DNA from: JBBREP01 sp036501845
GTDB taxonomy: Bacteria > Actinomycetota > Acidimicrobiia > IMCC26256 > PALSA-610
DNA length: 29,633 nt
Assembly (NCBI GenBank): GCA_036501845.1
Contig: DASXZO010000110.1
Span: 1 to 29,633, forward strand
Direction: 5' to 3'
In this document: positions 23,310 through 29,633 of the stretch, piece after piece
How the letters are laid out: every line of letters begins with the position of its first letter
Numbering within the stretch: position 1 is the stretch's first letter
Made by a program: the position numbers and the translations under genes
The notes under the pieces: generated by a model
What the model saw: the letters and a program-made list of their open reading frames with translations, nothing else
Told to the model about the DNA's origin: nothing
The model's database searches: none

Positions 23310-23957
23310 CTACGGCCGTTCCATTCCGGCTTCGCGGGCGATGACGATGGCTTGGGATCGGTCGGCCACTTGAAGCTTGCGGAAGATGTTCGAGATGTAG
23401 TTGCGCACGGTTTTGGGCGACAGCGACAGCTCGCCCGCGATCGCCGCGTTGTTCGCGCCGCTCGCCATCAGCTGCAGCACCTTGTGCTCGCTGCCGGTCA
23501 GCTCAGGGAATGGACGGGCTGACGTGTGCGACTCGCTGAAGAAGCTCATCATCCGAGCCGCGATGCTGCGCGAGAACAGCGCCTCGCCGCGTCCGACCAC
23601 GATGATCGCCGACGCGAGATCCTCGGCGTCCATGTCCTTCAACACGTAACCCCGAGCGCCGGCGCGCATGGCCGCGAACACCGAGTCGTCGTCCTCCGAC
23701 ATCGTGACGACGAGCACGTTGGCGGTGGGCGAGCGCTCGGTCAACAGGCGAATCGCTGCCAGTCCGCCACCGCCCGGCATCTGGAGGTCCATCAGCACCA
23801 CGTCGGGCGCGAGTTCTTCGGTGAGCGCGACGGCGGACTCGCCGTCAGACGCCTCCCCCACCACTTCGATCTCGGGAACGGTCGAGAGCAGGGAACGCAC
23901 GCCGCGACGGAACAACGTGTGGTCGTCGGCGATCAGCACTCGCGTCACGTCGGTCAT
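23310..23957 (-). CDS. NarL/LuxR-family response regulator
   Basis: A 215-residue protein whose ATG overlaps the stop of the kinase gene (ATGA). The receiver domain has the acidic pair Asp11-Asp12, phosphorylation site Asp57 (VVLMDLQMPGGG), the Thr/Ser position in VVTMSE and Lys in YVLKDM. A LuxR-type helix-turn-helix covers about 150-210 (LTGSEHKVLQLMASGANNAA, LSLSPKTVRNYISNIFRKLQ). It would bind DNA as a dimer when phosphorylated by the adjacent kinase. Confidence 0.93.
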   Translation of the reverse strand: MTDVTRVLIADDHTLFRRGVRSLLSTVPEIEVVGEASDGESAVALTEELAPDVVLMDLQMPGGGGLAAIRLLTERSPTANVLVVTMSEDDDSVFAAMRAGARGYVLKDMDAEDLASAIIVVGRGEALFSRSIAARMMSFFSESHTSARPFPELTGSEHKVLQLMASGANNAAIAGELSLSPKTVRNYISNIFRKLQVADRSQAIVIAREAGMERP

Positions 23958-25213
23958 GACGAACCCGGTGACCGCAGCGGCACGACGGTGGTAACCGTGG
24001 TGCCGTCGTCGCTCGTGACCTCGACAGTGCCGCCGATCTCGGCGGCCCGTTCGCGCATCGCCGCGATCCCCACCCCGTCGACCAAATGCTCGGGCAGACC
24101 GCGTCCGCCGTCTGAGACGCGCATGTGCACCTCGTTCGTGGTGACGTCGATGCACACCCGGCACTGCTGGCCACCAGAGTGGCGCGCGGCATTATGGATC
24201 GCTTCGGACGCGATCCGGTAGAGCGCCACCTCGACGGCGGCCGGGAGCTCGGGCAATTGCTCCGGATCGATGGTCACGTGGAGGCCCGACTGGGTGGCCG
24301 GATGGTTGCGCAAGGCGGCCACAAGACCGAGCTCGTCGAGGAGCGGAGGCCGCAGCCCATAGACGAGGCGGCGCACGTCGACCGTGGTCTCGTCCATGCT
24401 CTTGCGGACCTCGTCGAGGAGGTCGGCCGCGCGACCCGGTTCGGGTTCCAGCAGGCGCGCCACCGCGGTGAGTTGCAACTTCATCGACGCAAGCGTCGGA
24501 CCGAGCCCGTCGTGCAGATCGCGGCGGATGCGTCGACGCTCCTCCTCGCGCGCGGCGACCAATGCGGCGCGTGAAGCCTGTAACTGTTCGGAGGCACGGA
24601 TCGCGTATTGGGCGACGCCGATCTGCTGGGCCAAGTCGGAGAGCAGCCGCAGGTCGCGGTTCGAGAGCGTGGTTCCAGGGTGGCGGGCCGCGACGTAGAG
24701 GTGCCCGACCTCGCTGCCCTGGTAGGTCAACGGCACGTCGGCGAGCGGACGATCGGACGGTTGCGCTCCGTGCACACTGGTCTCGATCTCACCGTCGGTG
24801 ATGGCCACGTACGGCACGTTCAAGGTGCGGGCAATCATCTGTGCCAGCGACGGATCCCCACTGATCGCTTCTGGCGAGGGCATCACGTCCATGTGGCGAC
24901 TCAGCTCCGTGATCGCGGTGTAGCCGTCGTCGAGGTGGCCGTACACGATGTCGTCGACCGACGGGCGCAACCATCGACGGAGCGGTTCGACCGTGAGCAC
25001 GATCACGACGATGGCGATCACGTGTGCCCACCAGTGCACGTGCGAGCCTGTGTCGCGCAGACCGCCGGCGGTGAGCACGAGGATGTACACGCTCGCGGCC
25101 CAGCCGAGGAGGACGAGGGCGACGAGCGTCGACGCCAACCACCGCGCGCCGCGGCTGGCGTGCGCGGAGCTCGAGAGGCGTCGAGCTCGCCGGCCCTCGT
25201 CCACCGTGGTCAC
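23954..25213 (-). CDS. NarL-type sensor histidine kinase with GAF-like domain
   Basis: A 419-residue kinase from GTG 25213. Two N-terminal membrane helices (about 26-49 and 61-77) flank a short outer loop containing histidines. A GAF-like region follows (about 115-200, PYVAITDGEIETSVHG, VPLTYQGSEVGHLYVAA). The HisKA_3 dimer region has EEERRRIRRDLHDGLGPTLA with phospho-accepting His234, and the HATPase domain shows EAIHNAARHSGG, DGGRGLPEHLVDGVGIAAM and GTTVTTVVP. The signal sensed is unknown; the short loop favours membrane or intracellular sensing. The start overlaps the stop of the upstream membrane protein (GTGA) and the end overlaps the response regulator. Confidence 0.92.
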   Translation of the reverse strand: MTTVDEGRRARRLSSSAHASRGARWLASTLVALVLLGWAASVYILVLTAGGLRDTGSHVHWWAHVIAIVVIVLTVEPLRRWLRPSVDDIVYGHLDDGYTAITELSRHMDVMPSPEAISGDPSLAQMIARTLNVPYVAITDGEIETSVHGAQPSDRPLADVPLTYQGSEVGHLYVAARHPGTTLSNRDLRLLSDLAQQIGVAQYAIRASEQLQASRAALVAAREEERRRIRRDLHDGLGPTLASMKLQLTAVARLLEPEPGRAADLLDEVRKSMDETTVDVRRLVYGLRPPLLDELGLVAALRNHPATQSGLHVTIDPEQLPELPAAVEVALYRIASEAIHNAARHSGGQQCRVCIDVTTNEVHMRVSDGGRGLPEHLVDGVGIAAMRERAAEIGGTVEVTSDDGTTVTTVVPLRSPGSS

Positions 25214-25608
25214 GCCGGGATCTGGACTCGCTGCTCGGCGTTCGTGTCGCGGCGCAGCAGCAACCAGATCACGGCCGCGGCAACCACGAGCGCCACGGCT
25301 GAGCTGACCTTGTCGAACGCAGTGGGGCCGAACGGGATACCGGGCAACGAGATCAGCACGTTCACGACCATGAACACGAGCGTGAGCACCACACCCCAGC
25401 GCTGCGTTCGGAACACGCCATACGCCGCAATGATGCCCGTGAGGCCCACGACCACCTCGATGAGGATCACGGCGTACGGCGGCTGGTTGCTGCTCTGGTT
25501 GATGTGGTGAGCGCCCTGCGGGAGCAACGCCAAAGCCACGATGGTGTTCGCCAGCGACAGCAGTCCGGCGAGCGCCGCGGCTACGACGTAGTTGCGGGAG
25601 CGAGACAT
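25210..25608 (-). CDS. Four-helix membrane protein leading the two-component operon
   Basis: A 132-residue protein with GGAGG before ATG 25608. Four hydrophobic segments lie at about 7-29, 44-65, 72-93 and 101-121, separated by short loops, one rich in polar residues (HHINQSSNQPPYA). Its stop overlaps the kinase start, so it is translated with the kinase and may be an accessory membrane subunit or the sensed partner. No family was recognised with certainty; DoxX-like or DUF-type four-helix proteins are alternatives. Confidence 0.7.
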   Translation of the reverse strand: MSRSRNYVVAAALAGLLSLANTIVALALLPQGAHHINQSSNQPPYAVILIEVVVGLTGIIAAYGVFRTQRWGVVLTLVFMVVNVLISLPGIPFGPTAFDKVSSAVALVVAAAVIWLLLRRDTNAEQRVQIPA

Positions 25609-25668
25609 GACGACCTCCAGTGAGACGAGCCGGCCGCAGCCGGGCACCGGCATCGACCGGGCTCGCTC

Positions 25669-25710
25669 AGTGTCATCTTTGCAGTGTCCCACCGTCCGCT
25701 GACGAGTGTC
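25669..25710. promoter_or_regulatory. Three direct AGTGTC boxes upstream of the two-component operon
   Basis: AGTGTC occurs at 25669, 25683 and 25705 (spacings 14 and 22 bp), read as GACACT toward the operon, 60-100 bp before its first ATG. Two copies extend to GGGACACT. Repeated boxes at the promoter of a two-component operon suggest response-regulator binding and self-control; this is inference. Confidence 0.4.
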
Positions 25711-25794
25711 CCGAACATCTGGGAACTTCGCCCGGGAACGGCGCCAGCAGCAGCTACGACTCGGCGGTCCCGCCGGGCCGTCTCGAGTCCGGGC

Positions 25795-26733
25795 TCAACA
25801 CGCTGGCCGCCTGACGCTTCCCGCCGTGGGGCCGCGGTACTCGACATAACACTCGCACGGCACGCGTTCGGCGCCGGGATCGCGCTGACCGTTCTCATCG
25901 AGCCCGCAGTAGCAACGCAACGGTTTGCGTAGCTCCAGCAAGGGCTCACTGAGCGGGTGGATCCTGCCCGCGGCGAACAAGAAATCGAGGTAGGTCCACA
26001 GCGCTTCCGGGAGCCGATCAGGAACCTTGGCCGTGTGGAGGGAACACCAATTGAACACATGAATCGAAAGCAACTCGTTGACGCCGGTGCGGCTCCAGCG
26101 CGTGGGCGATATGTCGTCGCGATGGCCGAGTTCGGTCGCGGCCAGCAGTAGCGCGATGAGATCGCGGTCGAGCGGCCGCCCCGCACGAAGGCCAAACTCG
26201 GCGGCCGCCGCGACCAGCGACCGGTACTTCTCGCGGGCAGCCCGAGTCGAAGTGCCGAGGGCCACCATCTTCAGCGGTTCTGCGGGCGGCTTCGGCGCTT
26301 CCCACTCGCTCGCCCGGCGCGCCCGTGCGGCCGCCGACTCGCGGCGGGCGACGCGGTATCGCCTCGGCGTACGACCCGCGGCTCGATCATCTTCCTCACA
26401 TCGCGACGACCTCCAGCGCTGCCGTGGGGGCAGCCAGCCACTCGTTGGTACATACAGCTCCCGAACCCGGTCGCCTTGGATGTACACGAGTGCCGAGATT
26501 TTCGCGTCACCCTCCAACACCTCGGCGAGAAGATCGGCCGTCACAAGAAGACGGTCGCTTTCGGTCTTGACGGCGATCAGCGAGCGCGGCTCATGCTGGC
26601 CACGCTCGACCAGTGCCCCGCGACACATGTTGCACGCGAAGATCAATGCATATTCGTCGAGCTGGCGATCCGGATGGTCGTGTAACGCCCACAGCTCGTC
26701 TCGATCTGGCATGTCATTGACGATCGCGGTCAC
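25795..26733 (-). CDS. Cysteine-rich protein of unknown function (CxxC and C-terminal CxC pairs)
   Basis: A 312-residue protein from GTG 26733, fixed by AAGGAG six bases upstream. No family was recognised. The N-terminal region (about 1-120) contains Cys34-x2-Cys37 (IFACNMCRGALVERG) in a mixed alpha/beta stretch ending YIQGDRVRELYVPTSGWLPP. A basic, Ala/Arg-rich, probably unstructured linker covers about 125-165. A helical region follows (about 175-265, REKYRSLVAAAAEFGLRAGR, LIALLLAATELGHRDD, VNELLSIHVFNWCSLH). The C-terminus has Cys274-x-Cys276, Cys293-x-Cys295 and a final Cys312, a spacing that suggests a small metal site. There is no signal peptide or membrane helix, so it is probably cytoplasmic. 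It stands alone between non-coding gaps. Nucleic-acid or metal binding is only a guess. Confidence 0.7.
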   Translation of the reverse strand: MTAIVNDMPDRDELWALHDHPDRQLDEYALIFACNMCRGALVERGQHEPRSLIAVKTESDRLLVTADLLAEVLEGDAKISALVYIQGDRVRELYVPTSGWLPPRQRWRSSRCEEDDRAAGRTPRRYRVARRESAAARARRASEWEAPKPPAEPLKMVALGTSTRAAREKYRSLVAAAAEFGLRAGRPLDRDLIALLLAATELGHRDDISPTRWSRTGVNELLSIHVFNWCSLHTAKVPDRLPEALWTYLDFLFAAGRIHPLSEPLLELRKPLRCYCGLDENGQRDPGAERVPCECYVEYRGPTAGSVRRPAC

Positions 26734-26739
26734 GGTGAT

Positions 26740-26745
26740 CTCCTT
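26740..26745 (-). promoter_or_regulatory. Ribosome-binding site of the cysteine-rich protein
   Basis: AAGGAG on the minus strand, six bases before GTG 26733. It places the start 24 codons inside the longest open frame, whose first part is Arg/Gln-rich and not protein-like. Confidence 0.75.
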
Positions 26746-26957
26746 CGCGTTGGCGCGCCCGTGCTGACCTCGACGGTGGTCGGGCTGGCGGCGGCGTCGA
26801 TCCATCGTGGCAGCACCCTGCGACAGCGTCTCCGCCGGGTCTTCACCACTCCCCGCTGCTCGTCACGGTTCGCCGATGCCGAGCCGTCATGGCAGGCGGA
26901 GCCCGCCCGTCGCGCCGGGCGTCACCGGAGCGCGCACGCGCCTTGGCGCGACGCGAA

Positions 26958-26998
26958 CCTGCGGGCGTGTCCACCGCTTTCGTGGACACGCCCGCAGG
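26958..26998 (-). terminator. Strong stem-loop terminator after the beta-propeller gene
   Basis: A perfect 17-bp stem (26958-26974 with 26982-26998, core GCGGGCGTGTCCAC) around a 7-base loop, 25 bases beyond the stop of the beta-propeller gene on the minus strand. There is no long T tract, as in many actinobacterial terminators. The remaining gap to 26734 shows no gene. Confidence 0.75.
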
Positions 26999-27023
26999 CT
27001 GTCATGAGGCGAGCGAGGGACCG

Positions 27024-28274
27024 CTACCGAGCCGCCACCTCGGTCGCCGAGTTTCCGTCGAAGTTCACGGCCCAGATATGGCTGCCGTCGAACGCGATCC
27101 CGTCGGGGGAGTCGAACCCGTAGTTGGAACCCGACAACGTCTGCACCAACGAACCGTCGCTCGCATTCACCTCGGTCAGCGAGTTCCCGTCGTGGTTCTC
27201 GGCCCAGATGTGGCTACCGTCGAACGCGACCGCGTCGGGGGAGTCGAACCCGTAGCTGGCTCCCGACACGTTCCGCACCAACGAACCGTCGCTCGCATTC
27301 AGCTCGGTCAGGTAGTTCCCGAACCGGTTTGCGATCCAGATGTGGCTGCCGTCGAACGCGATGCCTATAGGCGAAGACAATCCGCTCTGGAACGTCTGCA
27401 CCACGGAACCGTCACTCGCATTCAACTCGATCAGGTAGCCGTTGAATGTCGGGATCCACATGTGACTGCCGTCGAACGCGATGCCGGTCACATCATCGGA
27501 CGGAGACGGGCTGAGCGCGGAAACCGTCTGCACCCACGAACCGTCACTCGCATTGAGCTCGGTGACCGAGTTCCCGAGCTCGTTCGTGACCCAGATGTGG
27601 TTGCCGTCGAACGCGATCCCGTTTGGATCGCCGAACCCGTAGCTGCCACCGGACAGCGTCCGCACCCACGAGCCGTCGCTCGCGTTGAACTCAGTCACCG
27701 AGTTGGAACTGTTTGCGACCCAGACGTGGCTGCCGTCGAAGGCAAGTGCATGGGGTCCGGCGAACCCGTAGCTGCCACTCGACAGTGTCCGCACGAACGC
27801 GCCGTCTGCTGCCTCGAGCTCGACCATCGTGTTGGAGCTGGTGCCGATCCAGATGTGGCTGCCGTCCGACACGACGCTCTCCGGTTGTGAAATGCCGAGG
27901 CTCGGACTGGCAAATACGTTGGCGACTGGCCAGCACAACGTTGCCACCGTGCACTTGTTCGGGTTCCCGCCTCCGCCCGCCGCGACCGCGGCCGCCACCT
28001 GTGCCGCGGTCTGGCCCTTCGTCTGCCACGTCACCGTGTTCTCGGAGCCCAGGCACTTCCTGCCCGACTGTGCATCGATCACCCGCAGGGTTTTCATCGA
28101 TGCCGTCTTGGAGTAACACGCGGTGAGCACGCCGGTCGAGGTATTCGGGATCGACGCCCACGCCAGTCCGCCGGCGCCGACTACGCCGAGCGCCAACCCG
28201 GCCGAACCGATGACGGCGCGCGACCGCAGGATTCGGCCGGCGCGCGTCCTCGTACCATTCGTCTGCTTCGACAT
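27024..28274 (-). CDS. Exported beta-propeller protein with seven FDGSHIW repeats
   Basis: A 416-residue protein with AAAGGA before ATG 28274. A membrane or signal segment covers about 17-41 (AVIGSAGLALGVVGAGGLAW). The next segment, IPNTSTGVLTACYSKTAS with LRVIDAQSGRKC, is a module found at the start of many actinobacterial secreted proteins. From about residue 135 there are seven repeats of 40-45 residues, each with (V/I/A)AFDGSHIW, VTELNASDGS and VQTLSGxSYGF elements, like the NHL/YncE/virginiamycin-B-lyase propellers. The last repeat is short and ends EVAAR, so closure with the first repeat is likely. The repeats are also similar at the DNA level. A ligand-binding or surface structural role is inferred. 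It carries a duplicated upstream control region. Confidence 0.82.
   Translation of the reverse strand: MSKQTNGTRTRAGRILRSRAVIGSAGLALGVVGAGGLAWASIPNTSTGVLTACYSKTASMKTLRVIDAQSGRKCLGSENTVTWQTKGQTAAQVAAAVAAGGGGNPNKCTVATLCWPVANVFASPSLGISQPESVVSDGSHIWIGTSSNTMVELEAADGAFVRTLSSGSYGFAGPHALAFDGSHVWVANSSNSVTEFNASDGSWVRTLSGGSYGFGDPNGIAFDGNHIWVTNELGNSVTELNASDGSWVQTVSALSPSPSDDVTGIAFDGSHMWIPTFNGYLIELNASDGSVVQTFQSGLSSPIGIAFDGSHIWIANRFGNYLTELNASDGSLVRNVSGASYGFDSPDAVAFDGSHIWAENHDGNSLTEVNASDGSLVQTLSGSNYGFDSPDGIAFDGSHIWAVNFDGNSATEVAAR
27040..27890 (-). repeat. Seven coding repeats of about 120-135 bp
   Basis: The FDGSHIW codons recur at about 27071, 27207, 27336, 27456, 27590, 27720 and 27846 on the plus-strand coordinate, with long shared runs such as TGGCTGCCGTCGAACGCGAT. 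The units encode the propeller blades. Spacing near 120-135 bp and high DNA identity suggest recent internal duplication. Confidence 0.8.
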
Positions 28275-28281
28275 CGGACAT

Positions 28282-28350
28282 CCTTTCGTCGCGTCCCGTT
28301 GTCGTGCAGACCGTACGAATGGCGCGTTCCCTGGCCGTTCCCTCCCCGAG
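28282..28350 (-). promoter_or_regulatory. Control region A, upstream of the beta-propeller gene
   Basis: On the minus strand AGGGAAC occurs twice with starts 11 bp apart (28337-28343 and 28326-28332), followed by a TTCGTACGGTC segment and GAAAGG at the ribosome-binding position. The layout is shared with control region B. Paired 7-base direct repeats one helical turn apart are typical of SARP-type sites; GGAAC followed 14 bases later by GTC also resembles an ECF sigma promoter, though the usual spacer is 16-17. Confidence 0.5.
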
Positions 28351-28370
28351 GTGGTGCGTGCGGCCGTCGG

Positions 28371-28616
28371 CTACGCCGGTACGAGCGCCGCGAGGCGGCC
28401 CGCTCGGTCGGTCCAGTACGGCTGGCCGGCCGCCTCGTAACGGGCGCGGGCAGCCTCGAACCGCTGGCGTGCCGCAGCCAGATCGGCATCGGCGAGTGCG
28501 GCGCTGCCGGCCGCCGACTCGGCCATCGCCTGCCACGCCGAGCTGTTGAACAGCACCGCCCACGAGTCGCCCTTTCGTCCGTGCTCCGTTGCCGGAGCTG
28601 ACGGTACGAAGGGCAC
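28371..28616 (-). pseudogene. Fragment resembling the C-terminus of a TPR-type regulator
   Basis: An 81-codon frame from GTG 28616 (GTG 28556 would give 61 codons) ends at TAG 28371. The C-terminal part, ADLAAARQRFEAARARYEAA then GQPYWTDRAGRLAALVPA, looks like the last tetratricopeptide-like helices of LuxR/AfsR-type regulators or large ATPases. The start region overlaps control region B, so it appears to be a remnant joined to that region by deletion or duplication. It could also be a genuine short helical protein. No function is proposed. Confidence 0.35.
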
Positions 28617-28640
28617 GTTCCCTCAGCGTTCCCTGCCGAG
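28571..28640 (-). promoter_or_regulatory. Control region B, second copy of the AGGGAAC module
   Basis: AGGGAAC at 28628-28634 and 28617-28623 (11 bp apart), TTCGTACCGTC, then GAAAGG at 28571-28576: the same order and nearly the same spacing as control region A, 291 bp away. It lies over the 5' end of the TPR-like fragment. Shared segments total about 40 bases with small gaps between. Confidence 0.5.
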
Positions 28641-28792
28641 TTCCGGCGGGGCCCACACGCCGACGCCGCAGTGTCGGCCCGGGTGAGGTGCGTCCGAAAG
28701 CAGAGCAACGTCGAGCGCCAATACAGCTCAGACGAGCGGGCTGACTCGCGGCACAGGTTGCGCGCTCTATCAGCGTTGTGCCCACGACGAAG

Positions 28793-28865
28793 TGGAGGTG
28801 AGCGGATTCGAACCGCCGACTTCTACGTTGCGAACGTAGCGCTCTGCCAGCTGAGCTACACCCCC
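28793..28865 (-). tRNA. tRNA-Ala (anticodon CGC)
   Basis: A 73-base cloverleaf on the minus strand: acceptor GGGGGTG pairs with CACCTCC (one G-T), D arm GCTC/GAGC, anticodon stem CTACG/CGTAG with loop TTCGCAA (anticodon CGC, reading GCG), T arm GGCGG/CCGCT with loop TTCGAAT, discriminator A. The CCA end is not encoded. The GCG codon is frequent in this high-GC genome. It stands among degraded genes. Confidence 0.95.
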
Positions 28866-28974
28866 GGAGGGAGCGACGAAGTTACCACCGGGCGTTTCTG
28901 AGACCGGGCTGGGATCGCATGCCGATCGGGCGCGAGCGAGTAAACGAAACGCCCGTGCGGATCGTGACAACCAC

Positions 28975-29187
28975 GTGAAGCGCAGGGGATTCGACGAGTT
29001 CTACCTCGACACGGAGGACCGCTGCTTCGGCGCGGTGCTCGCGACCGTGGGTGATCTCGGCGAGGCCGACGACCTGCTCGCCGAGGCCTATACGCGTGCG
29101 TGGGAACGCTGGAACGACGTCTCCACACACGCGGCACCACGAGCGACGGCTCCGTGCACGACACCACGATCGAGGCGATCAACGTGA
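28975..29187 (+). pseudogene. Truncated ECF sigma factor (SigE-like), region 2 only
   Basis: From GTG 28975 the first 46 or so residues match sigma region 2 of actinobacterial SigE-like ECF factors: FDEFYLDTEDRCFGAVLATV, GDLGEADDLLAEAYTRAWER, W. After WNDV the frame becomes Ala/Pro/Thr-rich with no resemblance and stops at 29187. Region 4, needed for -35 recognition, is absent; the usual length is 160-190 residues. This is best read as the remaining N-terminus of a sigma gene after a deletion. No anti-sigma gene is present. Upstream 28868-28974 may hold the old promoter. Confidence 0.65.
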
Positions 29188-29237
29188 GCTCGAGCGGCGA
29201 CCAGAGTTCGGTGCGAACCGGCGCGGCATCACACTGA
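29118..29237 (+). other. Out-of-frame protein tail behind the sigma fragment
   Basis: In a different frame from the sigma fragment, about 38 codons read RGTTSDGSVHDTTIEAINVS then SSGDQSSVRTGAASH and stop at TGA 29235-29237. The composition looks like the end of an exported protein of the kind often encoded after SigE-like genes. A deletion joining the sigma start to the downstream gene's end would explain it. Weak evidence. Confidence 0.25.
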
Positions 29238-29252
29238 TCCCCCTCGAACATC

Positions 29253-29308
29253 TCGCGCCGGCACACTCGCGCCGGCACACTCGCTCCGGCACACTCGCTC
29301 CGGCACCC
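29253..29308 (+). repeat. 14-bp tandem repeat, four copies
   Basis: Four head-to-tail units at 29253, 29267, 29281 and 29295: TCGCGCCGGCACAC twice, TCGCTCCGGCACAC, and TCGCTCCGGCACCC. They lie in the gap between the sigma remnant and the translin gene and are not in a recognisable gene. Confidence 0.9.
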
Positions 29309-29326
29309 CGCCGCGGCGGCGATGCT

Positions 29327-29633
29327 TCAGTCGCCGTCGCGGCGGGCGCGTTCGGCTTCGATCGACGCCTGCAAACGCGCGGCGACCATCGTGGTGGTGA
29401 GGTCGCCGCGGGTGCGTTCGAGCACCGCGCGCAGCGCGTCGGTGGTGCGGCGCAGGCCACCGGTGACGGCATCGGGATAGTCGATCGTGACGAGCATCGA
29501 ATACACGTCGTCCATCGCGACCAGCAACGACTCGGCCCGGTCGAGCTCACCGCGCCGCAGGCAGTCGAGCGCCTGGCGCCGCAACTCGCTCGCGGCCTCG
29601 GCCATGCCGTTGAGGTAGGGCGCGGCCTCGACG
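29327..29633 (-). CDS. Translin-family protein, C-terminal part (runs off the window)
   Basis: The frame enters from the right edge and ends at TGA 29327-29329; an internal ATG at 29605 is unlikely to be the start because the upstream in-frame codons (AAPYLNG) fit the family. The visible 101 residues are helical and match bacterial and archaeal translin homologues: YLNGMAEAASELRRQALDCL, RRGELDRAESLLVAMDDVYS, and the conserved TIDYPDAVTGGLRRTTDALR with ERTRGDLT. Translins form octameric rings that bind single-stranded RNA or DNA, and eukaryotic relatives work in small-RNA processing; the bacterial role is poorly known. About half of the usual length of around 200 residues is seen. Confidence 0.75.
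   Translation of the reverse strand, partial: VEAAPYLNGMAEAASELRRQALDCLRRGELDRAESLLVAMDDVYSMLVTIDYPDAVTGGLRRTTDALRAVLERTRGDLTTTMVAARLQASIEAERARRDGD

Noticed and set aside
27040..27890. Regular repeats that at first look like a CRISPR or minisatellite array
   Set aside because: The period is 120-135 bp, the whole stretch is one open frame, and each unit encodes a propeller blade.
28793..28865. tRNA as an integration site with flanking att repeats
   Set aside because: No second copy of the tRNA 3' end and no integrase gene were found in the window, so integration is not supported here.

Overview
The window is high-GC, densely packed bacterial chromosome from what looks like an actinobacterium, most probably Acidimicrobiia. 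This is inferred from a TIGR03557-type F420-dependent enzyme, a DUF664/DinB-fold protein, a WYL regulator, GTG and TTG starts, SigE-like sigma remains, a sortase-type LPxTG tail and an actinobacterial P450. No phage, insertion sequence, CRISPR array or recognisable defence system was seen; most of it is ordinary core and accessory metabolism.

Layout. 38-1451 (-): two tandem secreted blue-copper proteins, one with an LPxTG wall anchor. 1523-3594: a PLP aminotransferase divergent from an XRE/MmyB-like regulator. 3621-5451 (+): DNA polymerase IV, a two-helix membrane protein and a 58-residue acidic protein. 5484-8739 (-): a large secreted Ig-like protein, an F420-dependent G6PDH-like enzyme and, coupled to it, a topoisomerase IB gene reduced to its N-terminus. 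8848-9984 (+): an SQR-like flavoprotein. 10024-11720: a MarR regulator divergent from a ClC channel with a palindromic intergenic region. 11755-13578 (+): a zinc alcohol dehydrogenase broken by one extra C, then a TauE/SafE permease. 13601-15223: a WYL regulator divergent from a DUF664 protein. 15189-17651: a cytochrome P450 and a divergent phosphotransferase. 17674-19410 (-): BrkB-like and DoxX-like membrane proteins. 19566-20611 (+): a coupled pair of small membrane proteins. 20633-22629 (-): a coupled pair of M24 peptidases, one intact and one degenerate. 22712-23242 (-): a PNPOx-fold protein. 23310-25608 (-): a NarL-type two-component operon led by a small membrane protein. 25795-26733 (-): a cysteine-rich protein of unknown function. 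27024-28274 (-): a secreted seven-repeat beta-propeller. 28371-29237: a gene graveyard around tRNA-Ala(CGC). 29327 to the end (-): a translin-family protein that runs off the window.

The most interesting area is 28280-29310. The promoter and ribosome-binding region of the beta-propeller gene, with paired AGGGAAC boxes one helical turn apart, is present a second time about 290 bp upstream, next to a fragment resembling the C-terminus of a TPR regulator. A truncated ECF sigma factor, an out-of-frame protein tail and a four-copy 14-bp repeat lie just beyond the tRNA. The degraded topoisomerase IB, the operator-like palindromes at MarR/ClC and the M24 enzyme/pseudoenzyme pair also deserve a second look.
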